Assembly: GCA_963969495.1 (NCBI GenBank)
Contig: OZ018324.1
Coordinates: forward strand, 49,299,503 to 49,363,502
Direction of reading: 5' to 3'
Length of the DNA stretch: 64,000 bases
From: Ceratothoa steindachneri
Lineage: Eukaryota > Arthropoda > Malacostraca > Isopoda > Cymothoidae
The notes under the pieces are model-generated. The model had not been told where the DNA came from and did no database searches. It worked only from the letters and a program-made list of their open reading frames with translations. The translations under genes were made by a program, and so were the position numbers. Below are positions 32,330 to 45,130 of the stretch, piece after piece; the first letter of the stretch is position 1, and the number at the start of each line of letters is the position of its first letter.

Positions 32330-34890
32330 TCGCCACCCTAAGCCGATAGAGAAGGCTCATCTCTATCCTTATTGGAGTCGCCCTCGGGTTGCTCCGCCTC
32401 TTCTCAGGAGATGCCCCATGTGCTGTCTCAGGGGCGGGCTCCCCTATACTTTCTCAGCAAACCCCAGAATATTCTCTTAACGTAGATTGAGATTCCACCT
32501 CTCCAATAGTAAGAGGTTCGGCGGCCTTTCCAAGGTTTGATGTGTTAATGGGAACCGGCAGGCCCGCTCCCTTCCTCTTCCTAACGCAGGTCATCATGCC
32601 GCCCCCATGACGAACATGACGGACCATAGGCACTTTGAGTTCAGGCTCGAGATAGTAATACTTCGTGGGAATAGTCAGTTGGAGGCCCCTCCTGAAGCGG
32701 AGATGGTCTCGGAGGGGCCCTCATCTTAGATGGCAGGGTTATATAGTGGATAAAACCTTGGCTCAGTGCCAGGCACCGAAGCTGAATCCGCCCATTTGCA
32801 AAGCCCTCATCAGGAGGCAGAGACCCCTGAAGATTCACAAGGATAGAAGGGACGCACTTCGATGCTTGGTGCACCCTTGACGGCCAAAATCTTTTCCATT
32901 TCGGAGAAAGATCTGACCGAGGCTTGTCTGTCGGCCTTGAAACCCCTTCCAGGGGAGTAGAAAAGCGGGTTCACTTCCTGTCCTCCTGTCCAAAAAAAAG
33001 AACAGCAAGAGGAAGAAATCATGAGGTGGCTCCAAGGACGGACGGGTTCATTGCCACTTTGGCAAGCGACCATGCCAAGACCGGCACGTCCAGTCCCTGA
33101 GGCACCCTCGAGTGGAGAGTCCCAGAGAATGACTCAACGGAGCTTTGATTACGTTGGAAACCCTCATTCAGAGACTACCTGGCGTCTTTGAGCTCGCTGT
33201 TTTCAAACACTTTCTAGTTATTCGCGCCAAAGACGGCAGCATGTTGGCCAAAGTCACATGTTAAATCAGATGATAAGATTAACCAGGTTGACTAATAGAA
33301 AGCTGAAGGTGACCCGTTTCTCGAACTAGATCATTCTGGCGAATGCGTCGTACCCCTCTGAAGAGGCAATGATTAATGTCCCCGATTACTCAATGGCTCG
33401 CCAGTGAGTTTGACGCCGCACTCTACCATGAACTTCGTAAAAGGAGTAGTTGATGTGAGGAAACTCGTGGACTATTCCTTATAAAACATCATAGAATAAC
33501 TCGCTGACCAGGGAGCCGTCAAAACCGAACGTGTGATAAAAGAGAGGGCGAGGCTTCACACGATAAGTTCTTACCGTTTATGGCCAAGTGTGTCAAATGT
33601 GAAAAGCCACACCCTCTTTTATCAAAGCAATGCGGCGAGTATCTCTTAGATAAGGAAATCCTCGCCGTTCAGACTGCGGATCGTCTGTCCTTTCTCGGGG
33701 CTAAATACTTGATCTTGGTGCACTCAGCGCTGCCTTGGGTTGTCATCCCTCAAATTAAAAAAGTGCGTCCTCTGCTCCAGGCCATTCCAGACCTAGGAGC
33801 ACGGTTGCTTATGCGCCCATTGTGAAACCTTCTGCAGGTTCTAGCTCAACCATCCTCCACGGGTACTACATTTGGGGAGCTGGCGGCATAATTGATTCAG
33901 ATAGAGCTTGGCTATAACTATGGCTCTCTTCTTCCCACAACGATTTGGTCAAGGAGCGTGGCCGTTTTTTCTTACCGTAAGTAAGAAAAAGACGGTTTTC
34001 AGGCGAAGTCCCTGGAAACCGTCTTCCGGGGTTCCTAAAGCTTCCCTGCCGAAGAGAACAGCACCAAACTAACTTCGGCTCTTACACCCTAACCCAAGGC
34101 TGGGCTGGGTCACTCGGAGTGGCGAACCCCTTAAAAACAGGGACCTTCACCTCCAAAGCTGCCACATCGACCAAATGTTTCGAGGCGAAGGGAGGAAAAG
34201 TCTCGAATAGCGAACCAAACCCTACCAGATAAATTCAGGAAGGAGACAGCGCTTTCGCGATTTATTCGGCGAACGGCGCTCGGAGTTCTGCCTCTGCTCT
34301 GAGAAGCGTCTTCTCTTCGAATAGGGCCACCGCATCTTCTCCAAGCTAGGCCTAGCGGGCCTAATCCTCTAATGGAATTGGCTTGGACCCTGACCCAGTT
34401 GGGGGAGCTACGGAAGCAAGCATCTCGCCTACCGTTCGAAGTTAGCTCTTTTTTTTCATGAGACCATGCTGGGTTAGTGCTCCCTGCCCACCCTTACGAG
34501 GTATAAGGATTTTGACGTCCACTAGGAAGAGATGTGCGCCGGGTATGATGATGCGCGATTACACCCTGCATGATGTTTCTATTCTTAAATTTGCTATAAA
34601 TACCTCCTTCAGACTTTAGAAGTAGAGCTACTCTTGGATAAGATGATATACTTTAATTTCTGCCTACATTCCACCGTCAGCCGACTTCGACGCGGTGAAT
34701 TTCCACCCCGCCATACCACGGTAGCCGAGGCCCTTATTCCTACTCGAATATTTGAACGGTAGAAACACATTCCTGGGCAACTACATGATCAATCCTTGGG
34801 GTCGGGACATTGCAGATTTGATCGACGAGCTGGAAATAGTTACCTAAATATGGATGAGTTTACGCATCATTGCCTGAGAACCACTTCAAT
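32330..34890 (+). pseudogene. LINE-A copy 2, 5' half (ORF1 and start of endonuclease)
   Basis: Plus strand, beginning at the BEL 3' LTR. ORF1 blocks: IFSISEKDLTEACLSALKP near 32890-32940, STMNFVKGVVDVRKLVDYSL near 33425-33485, LADQGAVKTERVIKERARL near 33500-33560, then KCEKPHPLLSKQCGEYLLDK and EILAVQTADRLSFLGAKY (33595-33715), the knuckle and conserved helix at the end of ORF1 in this LINE group. Endonuclease part: GRNTFLGNYMINPWGRDIAD and LIDELEIVT near 34757-34845, matching SLSIPEVGH-region of copy 1. It stops near 34.89 kb; RT is absent. Many stops. Confidence 0.8.
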
Positions 34891-35480
34891 TTCACTACTT
34901 TCCTCTATATCTCCCTCTTTCTCTTCCTCTCTCTCTCACCCTCCTCTTATACCTCTCTCTTTCTTTCTCTCTACACACAAAGGAATTATCAAGGCATGAA
35001 TAAAAGCCTAGTAGAATATGATACCACTGATGAATGAGTAAATAATGCGTGGATTTCTTTTACTAGTTATTTTGGGGGAAAAGTAAACAAAATATGTCCC
35101 CCCCCCAAAAGACAAACATCTTTTACTATTGAAAATCCTACGTCGTTCTACAAAGAAATAAAAATATTTATGAAGTAAAGCAAAAAGACTCTACTAAAAG
35201 GTAATCCATCCCAAAACATTAAGAACCATTGTGATAATTTAGTGCGATAAATAAACCTTAAAAATGCCAAAAGAGTATAACAAGGGAAATCCAATAAAGA
35301 GTAATAGTGGCCCAGTGTGACATAAGGATGGTAGTTTAAGTTCACTAACTACAACATATATTGCTTATTGAAAAAATATTTCATGTGTCTTTTCGAAACA
35401 AGAATACCCTAATATACCTGAACCAAATATTGTATATAAAAACAATGACTCATTAGAATATGCAAACGGTACCGTTAAAG
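34891..35480. other. No gene; CT-rich stretch
   Basis: A pyrimidine-rich run (about 34900-34975, TCTCTC-type) followed by AT-rich DNA and an A/T frame on the minus strand (35148-35345) with no recognisable family. Confidence 0.5.
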
Positions 35481-35499
35481 ATGTAAGTAATTTAATTAC

Positions 35500-37640
35500 T
35501 TATATTTGTGGGAACAAATTATAAGGGACGGATATGTTTTGCCCTAGGGTTCTGAAAGAGGTTAAAGAAGCCGTTAATAAGCATCTTGCAAAACCTTTTA
35601 ATGCATCCTCCACAGTGAGACTGTCCATAATGACTGCGAGTATGCAAATACAATACCGATCTTTAAAAATAATATTCCATTTATAATCAAAAAAATTGCT
35701 TAGAAAATCTCAACATGGATTCAGAAGAAATAAGTTTTATCTCACAATTTTCTGGACTTCTTCCTATATGTATTTAAGGAATATGACGATGATAAGTCGA
35801 ATGATTTCATATACCTCTATTTTCGAAAAGCGTTCGATAAAGTTTCCCACAAATTATATTGATCGTAAAAGTTAAAAGATAAGGAACTAAGGGAAAGAAT
35901 GGAGACAGGATTGAAGATTGGCTTACAAATAGATAACAGAGAGTAACATAATTAATGGATCTACTTCTGATTGGACAAAAGTGTGAAGTAGAGTACCTCA
36001 AGGATCTGTTTTGACCCTTTGTTCTTCATAATCTACATAAATAATCGGAACATAGGTCTCATGCCAAAAATGTCAAAATTTGAAGATGATACAAAACTTG
36101 GAAAAGGTCTAGTAAGTCAAAAGGATGTAGACGACTTTCAGAAAACATCCTTCATATATAAAAATTATCAAGAGAGTGTATACTAACTTCGAATTCAAAT
36201 AAGAGTAAGGTAAAGTATGTATATCGGAAGCAATAATCGAGAAGCAACCTACACATTGTTTCTGAAATAACTGAAACAAAAGCTGAGAAAGATTTAGGAG
36301 TAAATATATGGAATGATCTTAAATTTAGCTTTCAGTCGATTGAAGGAGAGGTTAAGGCTTCCAACATCATCGGATACATAGAGAGGTAATTTAAATAAAG
36401 AAATAAAAACATAGTTATGAATTTATATAATCCAGTGGTTTGCCCCTATTTGGAGGATTGCGCCCAGGTCTGGTACCCACATTTAAAGGTTATTGGAAAG
36501 CTTGAGAAAGTACAGGGAAGATCAACCAAACTAATACCATCCTTAAGAAACCATAACTATCAAACAAAATTGAAAAGACAAAATCTTTTTAGTCTGGAAA
36601 CAAGGAGAATGGAGGGTAATACTTCAGATTCGGGGCGCACGGTAGATGGCGCTGTTAGTCGGCTACAATTTGGGGCTACAGCATATCTCTTATGACGTCA
36701 GACGGTAGCGTCAGATGTGAAGAATATCGGCGTTATATTTTTTTGTTGTTTTGGGGATTTGTAACTTTTAGTCTATTATTTACTAAATATCTGCGCTCTG
36801 CTCGTTTATAGTTTTTTTCTAAGTTAGGTAAGGTTTCTTGATGTCTTTTATTGTTTTTTGTTTTGTTTTCGTATTTTTTGTTTACTGGGAACGATAACAG
36901 CTTCTTACTGGCAACATCGTAGCTTATAAATAGGACCCGTTTTGCAAATGTTTTTCTTTCGTTATTGCGTTTTCGTGCTCTCCATGTGCTTCTTTGTTAT
37001 TCGAATTCGGCTTTACTTTGTATGATCGCGAAAAACTTTTAGATTATTTAGAGGCGCATAAACTAATCAAGAAACCTATAAAAGTAAGAATTGTTTGTTA
37101 TTAGGTTAGGTTTTTCTGCCAGTAAAAAGCTGTTGAGGAGAAAAAAACCCCCAGTAAATTCAAGGGGACTGCTCGTGGGGGAGCAGTCAATCAATTGGGG
37201 TGGTCGGGGGGGGGCAGCCCCCCAGTATATACTCATATACAAAAAATTATTACGCAGTTATTGTTCACATCTGACGCTACCGTATGATATGCTGTAGCCC
37301 AAAATTGTAGCCGACTAACAGCGCCATCTACCATGCCCCCGAATCTGAAGTGTTACCGAATGGAGGCAACTCGTGGAAACCTTTAAAATATTAAAAAAAG
37401 ATTGAGACTCAAGAAAGTAAAACATGGTTAAAGTTAAATACGAAAAGGAAGAATATGATGAAACTAATACCGTTGCGTTTCAGAACGAATGGAAATATAA
37501 ATTGTTTTTCGTATAAAATTGGCAACCCTTAGAATAAGCTGCCACAAGAAACATTCAACAATACAGTGGAAACTTTCAGGAATATATTCGATAAGAAAAT
37601 AAATGCACTCAGCATTTAAATTGCAAATTATAAATTCAAA
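35500..37640 (+). pseudogene. CR1-like LINE remnant 2, split by family A/B copy B
   Basis: Decayed RT: GTDMFCPRVLKEVKEAVNKH (35527-35590), SQHGFRRNK (35710-35735), a frame near 35815-35850 with FRKAFDKVSHKLY-like motif A, SRVPQGSVLT (motif B, 35988-36015), FEDDTKLGKGLV (motif C FADD read as FEDD, 36078-36115). The C-terminal CR1 block follows: VVCPYLEDCAQVWYPHLKVI, STKLIPSLRNHNYQTKLKRQ and LFSLETRRMEG (36417-36615). After the insertion it resumes with RQLVETFKILKKD and, near 37470-37620, LPQETFNNTVETFRNIFDK. The insertion sits exactly between RRMEG and QLVE. Confidence 0.85.
36615..37357. mobile_element. Non-autonomous DNA transposon, family A/B, copy B
   Basis: Flanked by an 8-bp duplication GAATGGAG (36607-36614 and 37358-37365). 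Inverted termini of about 95 bp, left GGTAATACTTCAGATTCGGG and right (inward) GGTAACACTTCAGATTCGGG, continue through GGTAGATGGCGCTGTTAGTC and GGCTACAA. No coding frame. It shares interior blocks with copy A at 3995-4957. Removal of the element and one duplication joins the CR1 reading frame, which confirms the boundaries. Confidence 0.9.
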
Positions 37641-38160
37641 GGACAATATTTCCAGCCTAGTATTATTATATTTAATGTAACGTATTCGCTGTTAAGAGAT
37701 TTTTTTTGTCAGAATTGAGTAATTTGAGGGCAGTCATGAGGTGCCTGGGGCTCTCTAAGTATTTCACACTGTCACTATGGGATAAAGCACCAGCTACAAA
37801 ACCAATTAAGGACTCAATGTTCGACTGATCACTTTCACAAAAATTTAGTTATATAAAGGAGATGATTAAGGGAAAATGAATCACTAATTTTGAACGCGAA
37901 GGATAGCCCATAGCCGAAGATAATTTCCTAATCACGCGAGAGCTTATAAGAACAAAGATTGAGAACATTCTTATTTTGGAATAACCACTCTAGTTTGTTA
38001 TGAAAGTGGTGTTGACAATTTAGGCGAACGCGGGTAAGGGTCAAATCGCACCGTCTCAGTGTGTAAGGAAGTTGGGTTGGACTTACGTTTGCTTGGCGTT
38101 CACGAGAGTTTCACGTTGAATCTTGAACCGGAGATTTCAGTCTCGTTTGGTGACTTGAAT
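37641..38160. other. No recognisable gene
   Basis: Linker before a Penelope-like element. It may include the 5' part of that element, but no conserved block was seen. Confidence 0.45.
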
Positions 38161-38164
38161 GCTA

Positions 38165-39984
38165 TTCACCAATGCTAATTCGTGATCAAAAGAACATTGA
38201 GTTCTTAAGTGGTTTTGTAGCTGGGGCTATATCACATAGTAACAGTGTAAAATACTTAGAGATCACCAGGCGCCCCATGACTGCCCTCGAATTACTTAAT
38301 TCTAACAAAAATATCATCCTAACAAAATCGGACAAAATTAACCAAATCGTTGTTTTAGACAAAAAAAATTATACTGAAAATTATAGAATTTACTCAATGA
38401 TATGAACATTTACGAGAAATTATCTTCCAACCCATTGAAAAATAAAACCGAAATCTTCAAAAAAACTCACAAAATTGCTCAAACGATTCAACTCCGACCT
38501 TGCTCATCGTTTTAAACCTACCCATCCATCACTTTCCCGTATGTATGGTTTGCCAATAACCCACAAAAGAGGAACGCTACTCCGACCTATTATATTGTGT
38601 ATTGACTCTCATGTATACTAACTTTCGAAGTGGTTAGCCTCACTTCTTGCTGACGCTGTTAGATTGACCTCTCTTTCACACATAATCCATTCGCATGATT
38701 TCATTGAAAAATTTAGGAAAATCAACATAAAAGGAAGCCCCTTAATAAGTTTTAATGTAGACAACCTGTTCACTACTGTTCCAGTTAACGAAGCTCTTTA
38801 TTTTCTATATAAGGTATTAGATAATCAAAAATTAAACCTCCCTCTAGGCAAAAATAAAATTTTAATTTTTTTAAAAAATTGTGTTACTGACAAAGTATTT
38901 ATCAGCGATATGGGTTTTTTCCGTCAAAAATATGACCTTAGCATGGGTAATCCTTAATCACCCATATTATGTAACCATTTTATAGAACATTTCCAAGTTT
39001 CATTACTCCCTTCTGTGATTGCCCATCATAATTTTGTATGGTATAGGTATGTAGATGATTTCATGTCGATTAGGCCTATAAATAGTTTAAATTTATTTGA
39101 CAATTTCTCTAAAAATCTTAACGACCTCCATCCCACTATCAATTTTAAAGAAGAGTGGGAAAAAGATAATTCTATATCCTTTCTTGATGTAAAATTTGTT
39201 AGAATCATTGACAAAGTTAGCTTCACTGTGTATCGAAAACCAACCCATTCTAACTCGTATATCCATTTCTTTTCTCATCATGATATTAATATTAAGCAAG
39301 CTGTTGCATCAAGAATGTTTTTTGAGAGCACTTAGGATATGTGATCCTTGCTTTCTAGAAGACGAGATTGCATATATAACCTGCAGTTTCATTGAATTAT
39401 ATTATCCCCTCCACGTGATCAATGAAAGTTTATCTAAAGCGAAATCTACTCATTACCGTCCCAAGGATAAAAACAAATTTAGTAATACGAAGTGTCTATC
39501 CCTTCCTTTTTCTTCCCTCCTCAAAAGAGTGAACAAAGTTATTTCTCCAGGCCTAACCACATTTAAATACCCTTTTTCTATCCTTAAATTTTTCCCTTCG
39601 ACCAAGCCCATGGATCAGCCAAATGAAGCAGGTGTATATTTAATCCCGTGTGGGTCTACAAACTTTCCCTCATTTTACATAGGAGAGACTGGAAGAACAT
39701 TAAAAAAACGAATTTATGAAAATAAAGGTGATGTCAGACGAGGTAGTACCACATCCAGTATTTTTAATCGTATTAGCAATTTTAATCACCAAAGTGACTA
39801 TTCAAAGGCACAAATTATATATAATTGTAAAGATTTCCGTAAAAGAAAAATAGTAGAATCTATATTAATAGGAGAAATTCCTAATTGTAATTTGTCAGAT
39901 AGACAATTGAAATGCAGCCCCCATTCTTGTAACCTCATCGTAAACAGCTTAGTCAACGATCTGAGACTCGCACCCCCTGATTAA
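38165..39984 (+). pseudogene. Penelope-like element: RT plus GIY-YIG endonuclease
   Basis: RT parts in order: RRPMTALELLNSNKNIILTK, SDKINQIVVLDKKNYTE (38275-38375), SRMYGLPITHKRGTLLRPII (38537-38595), SPLISFNVDNLFTTVPVNEA (motif A, 38735-38795), FFRQKYDLSMGNP (motif B, 38918-38957), VWYRYVDDFMSIRP (motif C YVDD intact, 39040-39080), INFKEEWEKDNSISFLDVKF. The 262-residue frame to 39984 holds the linker and a GIY-YIG nuclease: AGVYLIPCGSTN, FYIGETGRTLKKRIYENKGD, and the catalytic-glutamate region RKIVESILIGEIPN. Two or three stops and a frameshift near 39335 disrupt it; otherwise it is the best preserved Penelope copy here. Confidence 0.92.
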
Positions 39985-40085
39985 TGACCTTTTTCCCCAG
40001 TTTTGTGTTTCTTTGTTTTTTTTTGTTTTTTTTTATCTGTATGCTAATTAAAGACTTTTGTAAAAATCGCATTCTCAGTATACGA

Positions 40086-40118
40086 CTGAAGAGGGTATGA
40101 TAAACTACATACCGAAAC
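40086..40118 (+). ncRNA. Hammerhead-like hairpin downstream of the Penelope element
   Basis: CTGAAGA (40086-40092), one extra G, a 6-bp stem GGTATG/CATACC (40094-40099 with 40108-40113), then GAAAC (40114-40118) and CTCGTTAA a few bases later. The boxes match the hammerhead core except for the unpaired G. It lies 100 bp after the Penelope stop codon, where these elements are known to carry ribozymes in their terminal repeats. Confidence 0.5.
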
Positions 40119-40196
40119 TAATCTCGTTAATTAAACTTTGGACTCCTATACCTTGGTTTCACTATCATATACCATAACTGGCCATAATTTTTTTTA

Positions 40197-40198
<2 letters not shown>

Positions 40199-40262
<64 letters not shown>
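40199..40262. repeat. (TA)n microsatellite
   Basis: 64 bp of TA; the Tc1-type element begins at its right end. Confidence 0.95.
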
Positions 40263-40265
<3 letters not shown>

Positions 40266-40639
40266 ACAGGCAAAATTATTGGATGCATAACATTTTTTAC
40301 TAATTCTTGCATAATATTTCTTCTTTGGGGTTGATGCTTTGCAAATATGTTCCAATAATACTTTCATTCACCTGTACAAATAAAAAATTAAAAAATCATA
40401 AATGCAAGAATTTTATTTTCAAAATACCAAAATAACGCAGCCAAAAGTATTGGATACCTATCAATTTTTTTATTATTTCATGCATAATATTTTCGATTTG
40501 GGGTTGAAAATTGACAAATATGTTTCAATAATAACATTGTTGTTCTTGGCCAATCAGAAAGGGTCACGATACTTTGCTTATAGATGACATCATCTGTTAT
40601 CAAATTCAGCCACCATTCTCTTTCCACCAGTTGTAATCT

Positions 40640-41531
40640 ATGAACGTGATGGGCAGCAAAGTTAAGGAATTGTCAGAGGACGTGCGCAAAATAATCATTG
40701 AACGTAAAAGAAGAGGAGATGGCTATCATAAAATATCCCAAGCTCTAAAGATCCCTTTAAGTACAATAGGAAACATTATTAGAAAGTGGAAGAAATTCAA
40801 TACGACTGCCCACATTCAGAGGGATGGCCGACCGTGAAAAATAAACAATGCAACTGCACGGTGGATTACTCAGAATGTGCAGAACGATCCATTTTCAATT
40901 CGCATGGAAATTCAAAACGATCTTAAAGTAGCTGGAAAGAAAGTGAGCAAGGACACACTTAGTAGAACCCTCAATCGCATCGGTCTACATTCAAGATAGC
41001 CAAGAAGGTCTCCTTTGTTGAGCACTAGACATGTAAAGGCCCAGTTGAAATTTGCTGAAATATGAAAACGGACCAAGCGAATTTTGGGACAACATAATAT
41101 GATCCGATGAGACAAAAATTGAATCTTTTGGGGGCATAACACAGCAACTCAGGTTTGGAGGAAGAAGGGAACGGCCCACAACCCTAAGAATAGCTGTGAA
41201 AGTCGGAGGCAGTAGTATAATGGTATGGGGGTATTTTTCATCAAATGGCACTGGAAAATTGGAAATAATCAGAAGGAGGACGAATGCCTCTCAATATTGC
41301 AAAATTCTAGAACGAAATCTTCTCAAATCTGCCACATCATTGGGCCTTGGACAAAGTTTTTTTTCCAACAGGACATTGATGCTAAAACACGGCCAAGGTG
41401 ACTCAAAAATGGTTTGAAAATAATGAGATTGATGTCATGACATGGCTTAGTCACTCTCCTGACCTAAACCCAAACAAAAACTTGTGGAGGAAACTAAAGC
41501 TACAAGTTTGTGCAAAGGAATCCACAAAATT
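40640..41531 (+). pseudogene. Tc1-like transposase, broken
   Basis: N-terminal helix-turn-helix: LSEDVRKIIIERKRRGDGYH, KISQALKIPLSTIGNIIRKW, then a stop after HIQRDGRP. DPFSIRMEIQNDLKVAGKKV and SKDTLSRTLNRIGLHSR follow after the stop. The catalytic domain includes MIRSDETKIESFG (first D, WSDE region, 41098-41140), KVGGSSIMVWGYFSSNGTGK (GGGSxMVWG signature, 41196-41260), a degraded second D region near 41345-41395, and SHSPDLNPNKNLWRKLK (third acidic residue region, E replaced by K/N, 41450-41500). The C-terminal part is displaced to 41940-42060 by a LINE-A tail insertion. At least four stops or frameshifts. Confidence 0.9.
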
Positions 41532-41544
41532 TCAAACTGTTGGA

Positions 41545-41926
41545 TTATTTTTTAGAGATGGGGCCATCTGGCGACTACCTACTTGGGCATAAGTCGCCGT
41601 ACTCACGACTGCCTAGTACTAGGCTACTTTAAAATAACATGCAAAACAAACAAAAAAACAGCAACAAATAAAAAGAGGAAAAAGGCAACAAGCAGGAAGA
41701 AGCTAGCTCTGGCGTCAGGGAGAGGACGCCCCCCTCCGGCGCAGGAACATGCAACCTACAAGGAAAATAAAAGAATAAAAATCTAGTTAATTAAAGGGGA
41801 GGAGGCCGGCCTCCTCCAAAAAGTCACGAAGTCCACAAGTGGATGTGCATGAACCAATCCCGAGTACAAGGGATAAGCGGTAGTGACCCCGCTCCTCCCA
41901 GTACTGGGACAGGTAAGATAACGTGC
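41545..41926 (-). mobile_element. LINE-A 3' tail, 5'-truncated insertion
   Basis: 382 bp inserted in the Tc1 transposase and flanked by a 13-bp duplication TCAAACTGTTGGA (41532-41544 and 41927-41939). Its minus strand is the 3' end of the LINE-A family. On the plus strand it shares with 10.67-11.05 kb the blocks ATAAGTCGCCGTA, CTAGGCTA and AGTGACCCCGCTC, then GGGACAGGTAA (GAGACAGGTAA at 11.03 kb). The A-rich tail is at the left end (TTATTTTTTAG). Confidence 0.9.
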
Positions 41927-42173
41927 TCAAACTGTTGGAAGATTTCTGCAAAGAAGAATGAGCTAATATTCTGCAAATACTTGTAAAAGGCTTACAACCA
42001 ACTACAGAAAGAGGCTTGAAGCAGTAAAACAGAATAGAGCCTATGCTACAAAATATTAAATAAATGTATCCAATACTTTTATGTGTGTTATTTTGGTATT
42101 TTTGTAAATAATTTTTTTGCATTTATGATTTTTTCATTTTTTATTTGCATATGTGAATGAAAGTATTATTGGA

Positions 42174-42243
<70 letters not shown>

Positions 42244-42316
42244 TATCAACCCAAAAGAAGAAATATTAAAGAAGAATTAGTAAAAAATGTTATGTATCCA
42301 ATAACTTTGCGTGCCA

Positions 42317-43601
<1,285 letters not shown>

Positions 43602-44049
43602 TTTTATGTAATTAAAAGTATATTTTTGTCGGAGCTGTTTAATTAGATCCTCGAAACGCTGCAATTGGCAGTAGATATATAATATTACGAATCCTCCCTG
43701 GTTAAAAAATCAAATCAAAGTAAATTATATTAAAGCACTCTTAGAGAAAAGTGGAACGGATTTACTCATGTACGAATCAAACATACATACGTACTCGGCC
43801 GTAAATCACGACAATATATATTTACTTTTATGTAATTAAAAGTATATTTTTGTCGGAGCTGTTTAATTAGATCCTCGAAACGCTGCAATTGGCAGTAGAT
43901 ATATAATATTACGAATCCTCCCTGGTTAAAAAATCAAATCAAAGTAAATTATATTAAAGCACTCTTAGAGAAAAGTGGAACGGATTTACTCATGTACGAA
44001 TCAAACATACATACGTACTCGGCCGTAAATCACGACAATATATATTTAC
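43602..44049. repeat. Perfect 224-bp tandem duplication
   Basis: 43602-43825 and 43826-44049 appear identical, with TTTTATG starting a third unit at 44050. The unit is non-coding. Confidence 0.95.
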
Positions 44050-44059
44050 TTTTATGCGT

Positions 44060-45130
44060 TGTTTCTCTACTTTATGTACACTCATTATTTGGTCGATATT
44101 TGTCCTGAACTTTCTTATTCTGACTCTATCTATAACCTGGTCGTCCTGCTCCACATGCATTTTCTTCTTTTAGCAGATTTTAACAACATGGACCAAACTT
44201 GGGGTCAAAGATGTTTTACACTCTATGCTTCCATTCTCCATCCCTTATTGATGATCTGTCCTGCTCCTGTATGAATCGCAGCTCACCCACTTATCGTTGC
44301 CTTTTCCACTGACACGTCCTTCTCTCTTGACCTCCCCCTCATCTCTGATGGTTCGCTGGTACATTTCTCTTGGTTTGTGTTCTAGGATAATTATGATTCC
44401 ACATCTTTTCTATTTTCTCTATTTCCCCTATCTTATATTCCAACTCTTGGAAAACAGAGATGCCACTTTTGAATGACAAACTGCCGTCACGCTATGCTCC
44501 CAGAGGTTGCTGGATTTTGGCAATTGTTGAGGCTCTATCCATGTTCAACTCACTAAATTTTACATCCGCTTTCCATTCTCATTTGGTCATATTGTTTGCA
44601 CATTGCACATTCGTGTGGCACACTCGTGGTCTAGTCAGTGCAGTGAGGCCGTTGGCGTTAAGAAACGTGCAACAAAACATGGATAGTATCGCATCGGGTC
44701 TCCTCGACACCATACACAGATGCACTAGGCAAGTTTAGTAGTGAGACATTATTTTCAGGAAGCTCGCTACTCCCCCTCAAAGGTGTGTTTTGGGGATTTC
44801 CAAGTACTCTTCACCCAGCCATGTCTGGCGACACATTTACGGCGTCCAACCTGTGAGCACACATCTGTCGTCAGGGACAGTGACATTCCTGCTTGATGAA
44901 GAAGAAATGTTTGGAGAGAGGCTGGCCATCCAATTTACCTCATTCGCAATGTCCGCATCAGGCAGTCTACTTTTCCTTCCCTTCCCACCCAGTAAGCCAT
45001 ATTATTTTTCCCTGTCGCTTTAATGTTACAAGCCTTGACACAATTCCATCCCGGCTCATCCACCACCTCTACGGATCAGATCTCGACTTCCTCATGGATC
45101 TTCACAACAGGATCTGGCTTGCTAGGTAAG
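44060..45130 (+). pseudogene. LINE fragment (endonuclease and RT start)
   Basis: Pieces on the plus strand: HFLLLADFNNMDQTWGQRC (44157-44213, the 'xxxGDFNAHHxxWG' endonuclease motif), PLIVAFSTDTSFSLDLPLIS (end of endonuclease) and, at 45035-45125, TIPSRLIHHLYGSDLDFLMD with LHNRIWLAR. The last corresponds to the 'DxIPxxxLxHLP..xxxxLxxLxNxIW' start of RT in I/Jockey-type LINEs. The intermediate segment is badly degraded. Not clearly LINE-A or LINE-B. Confidence 0.65.
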
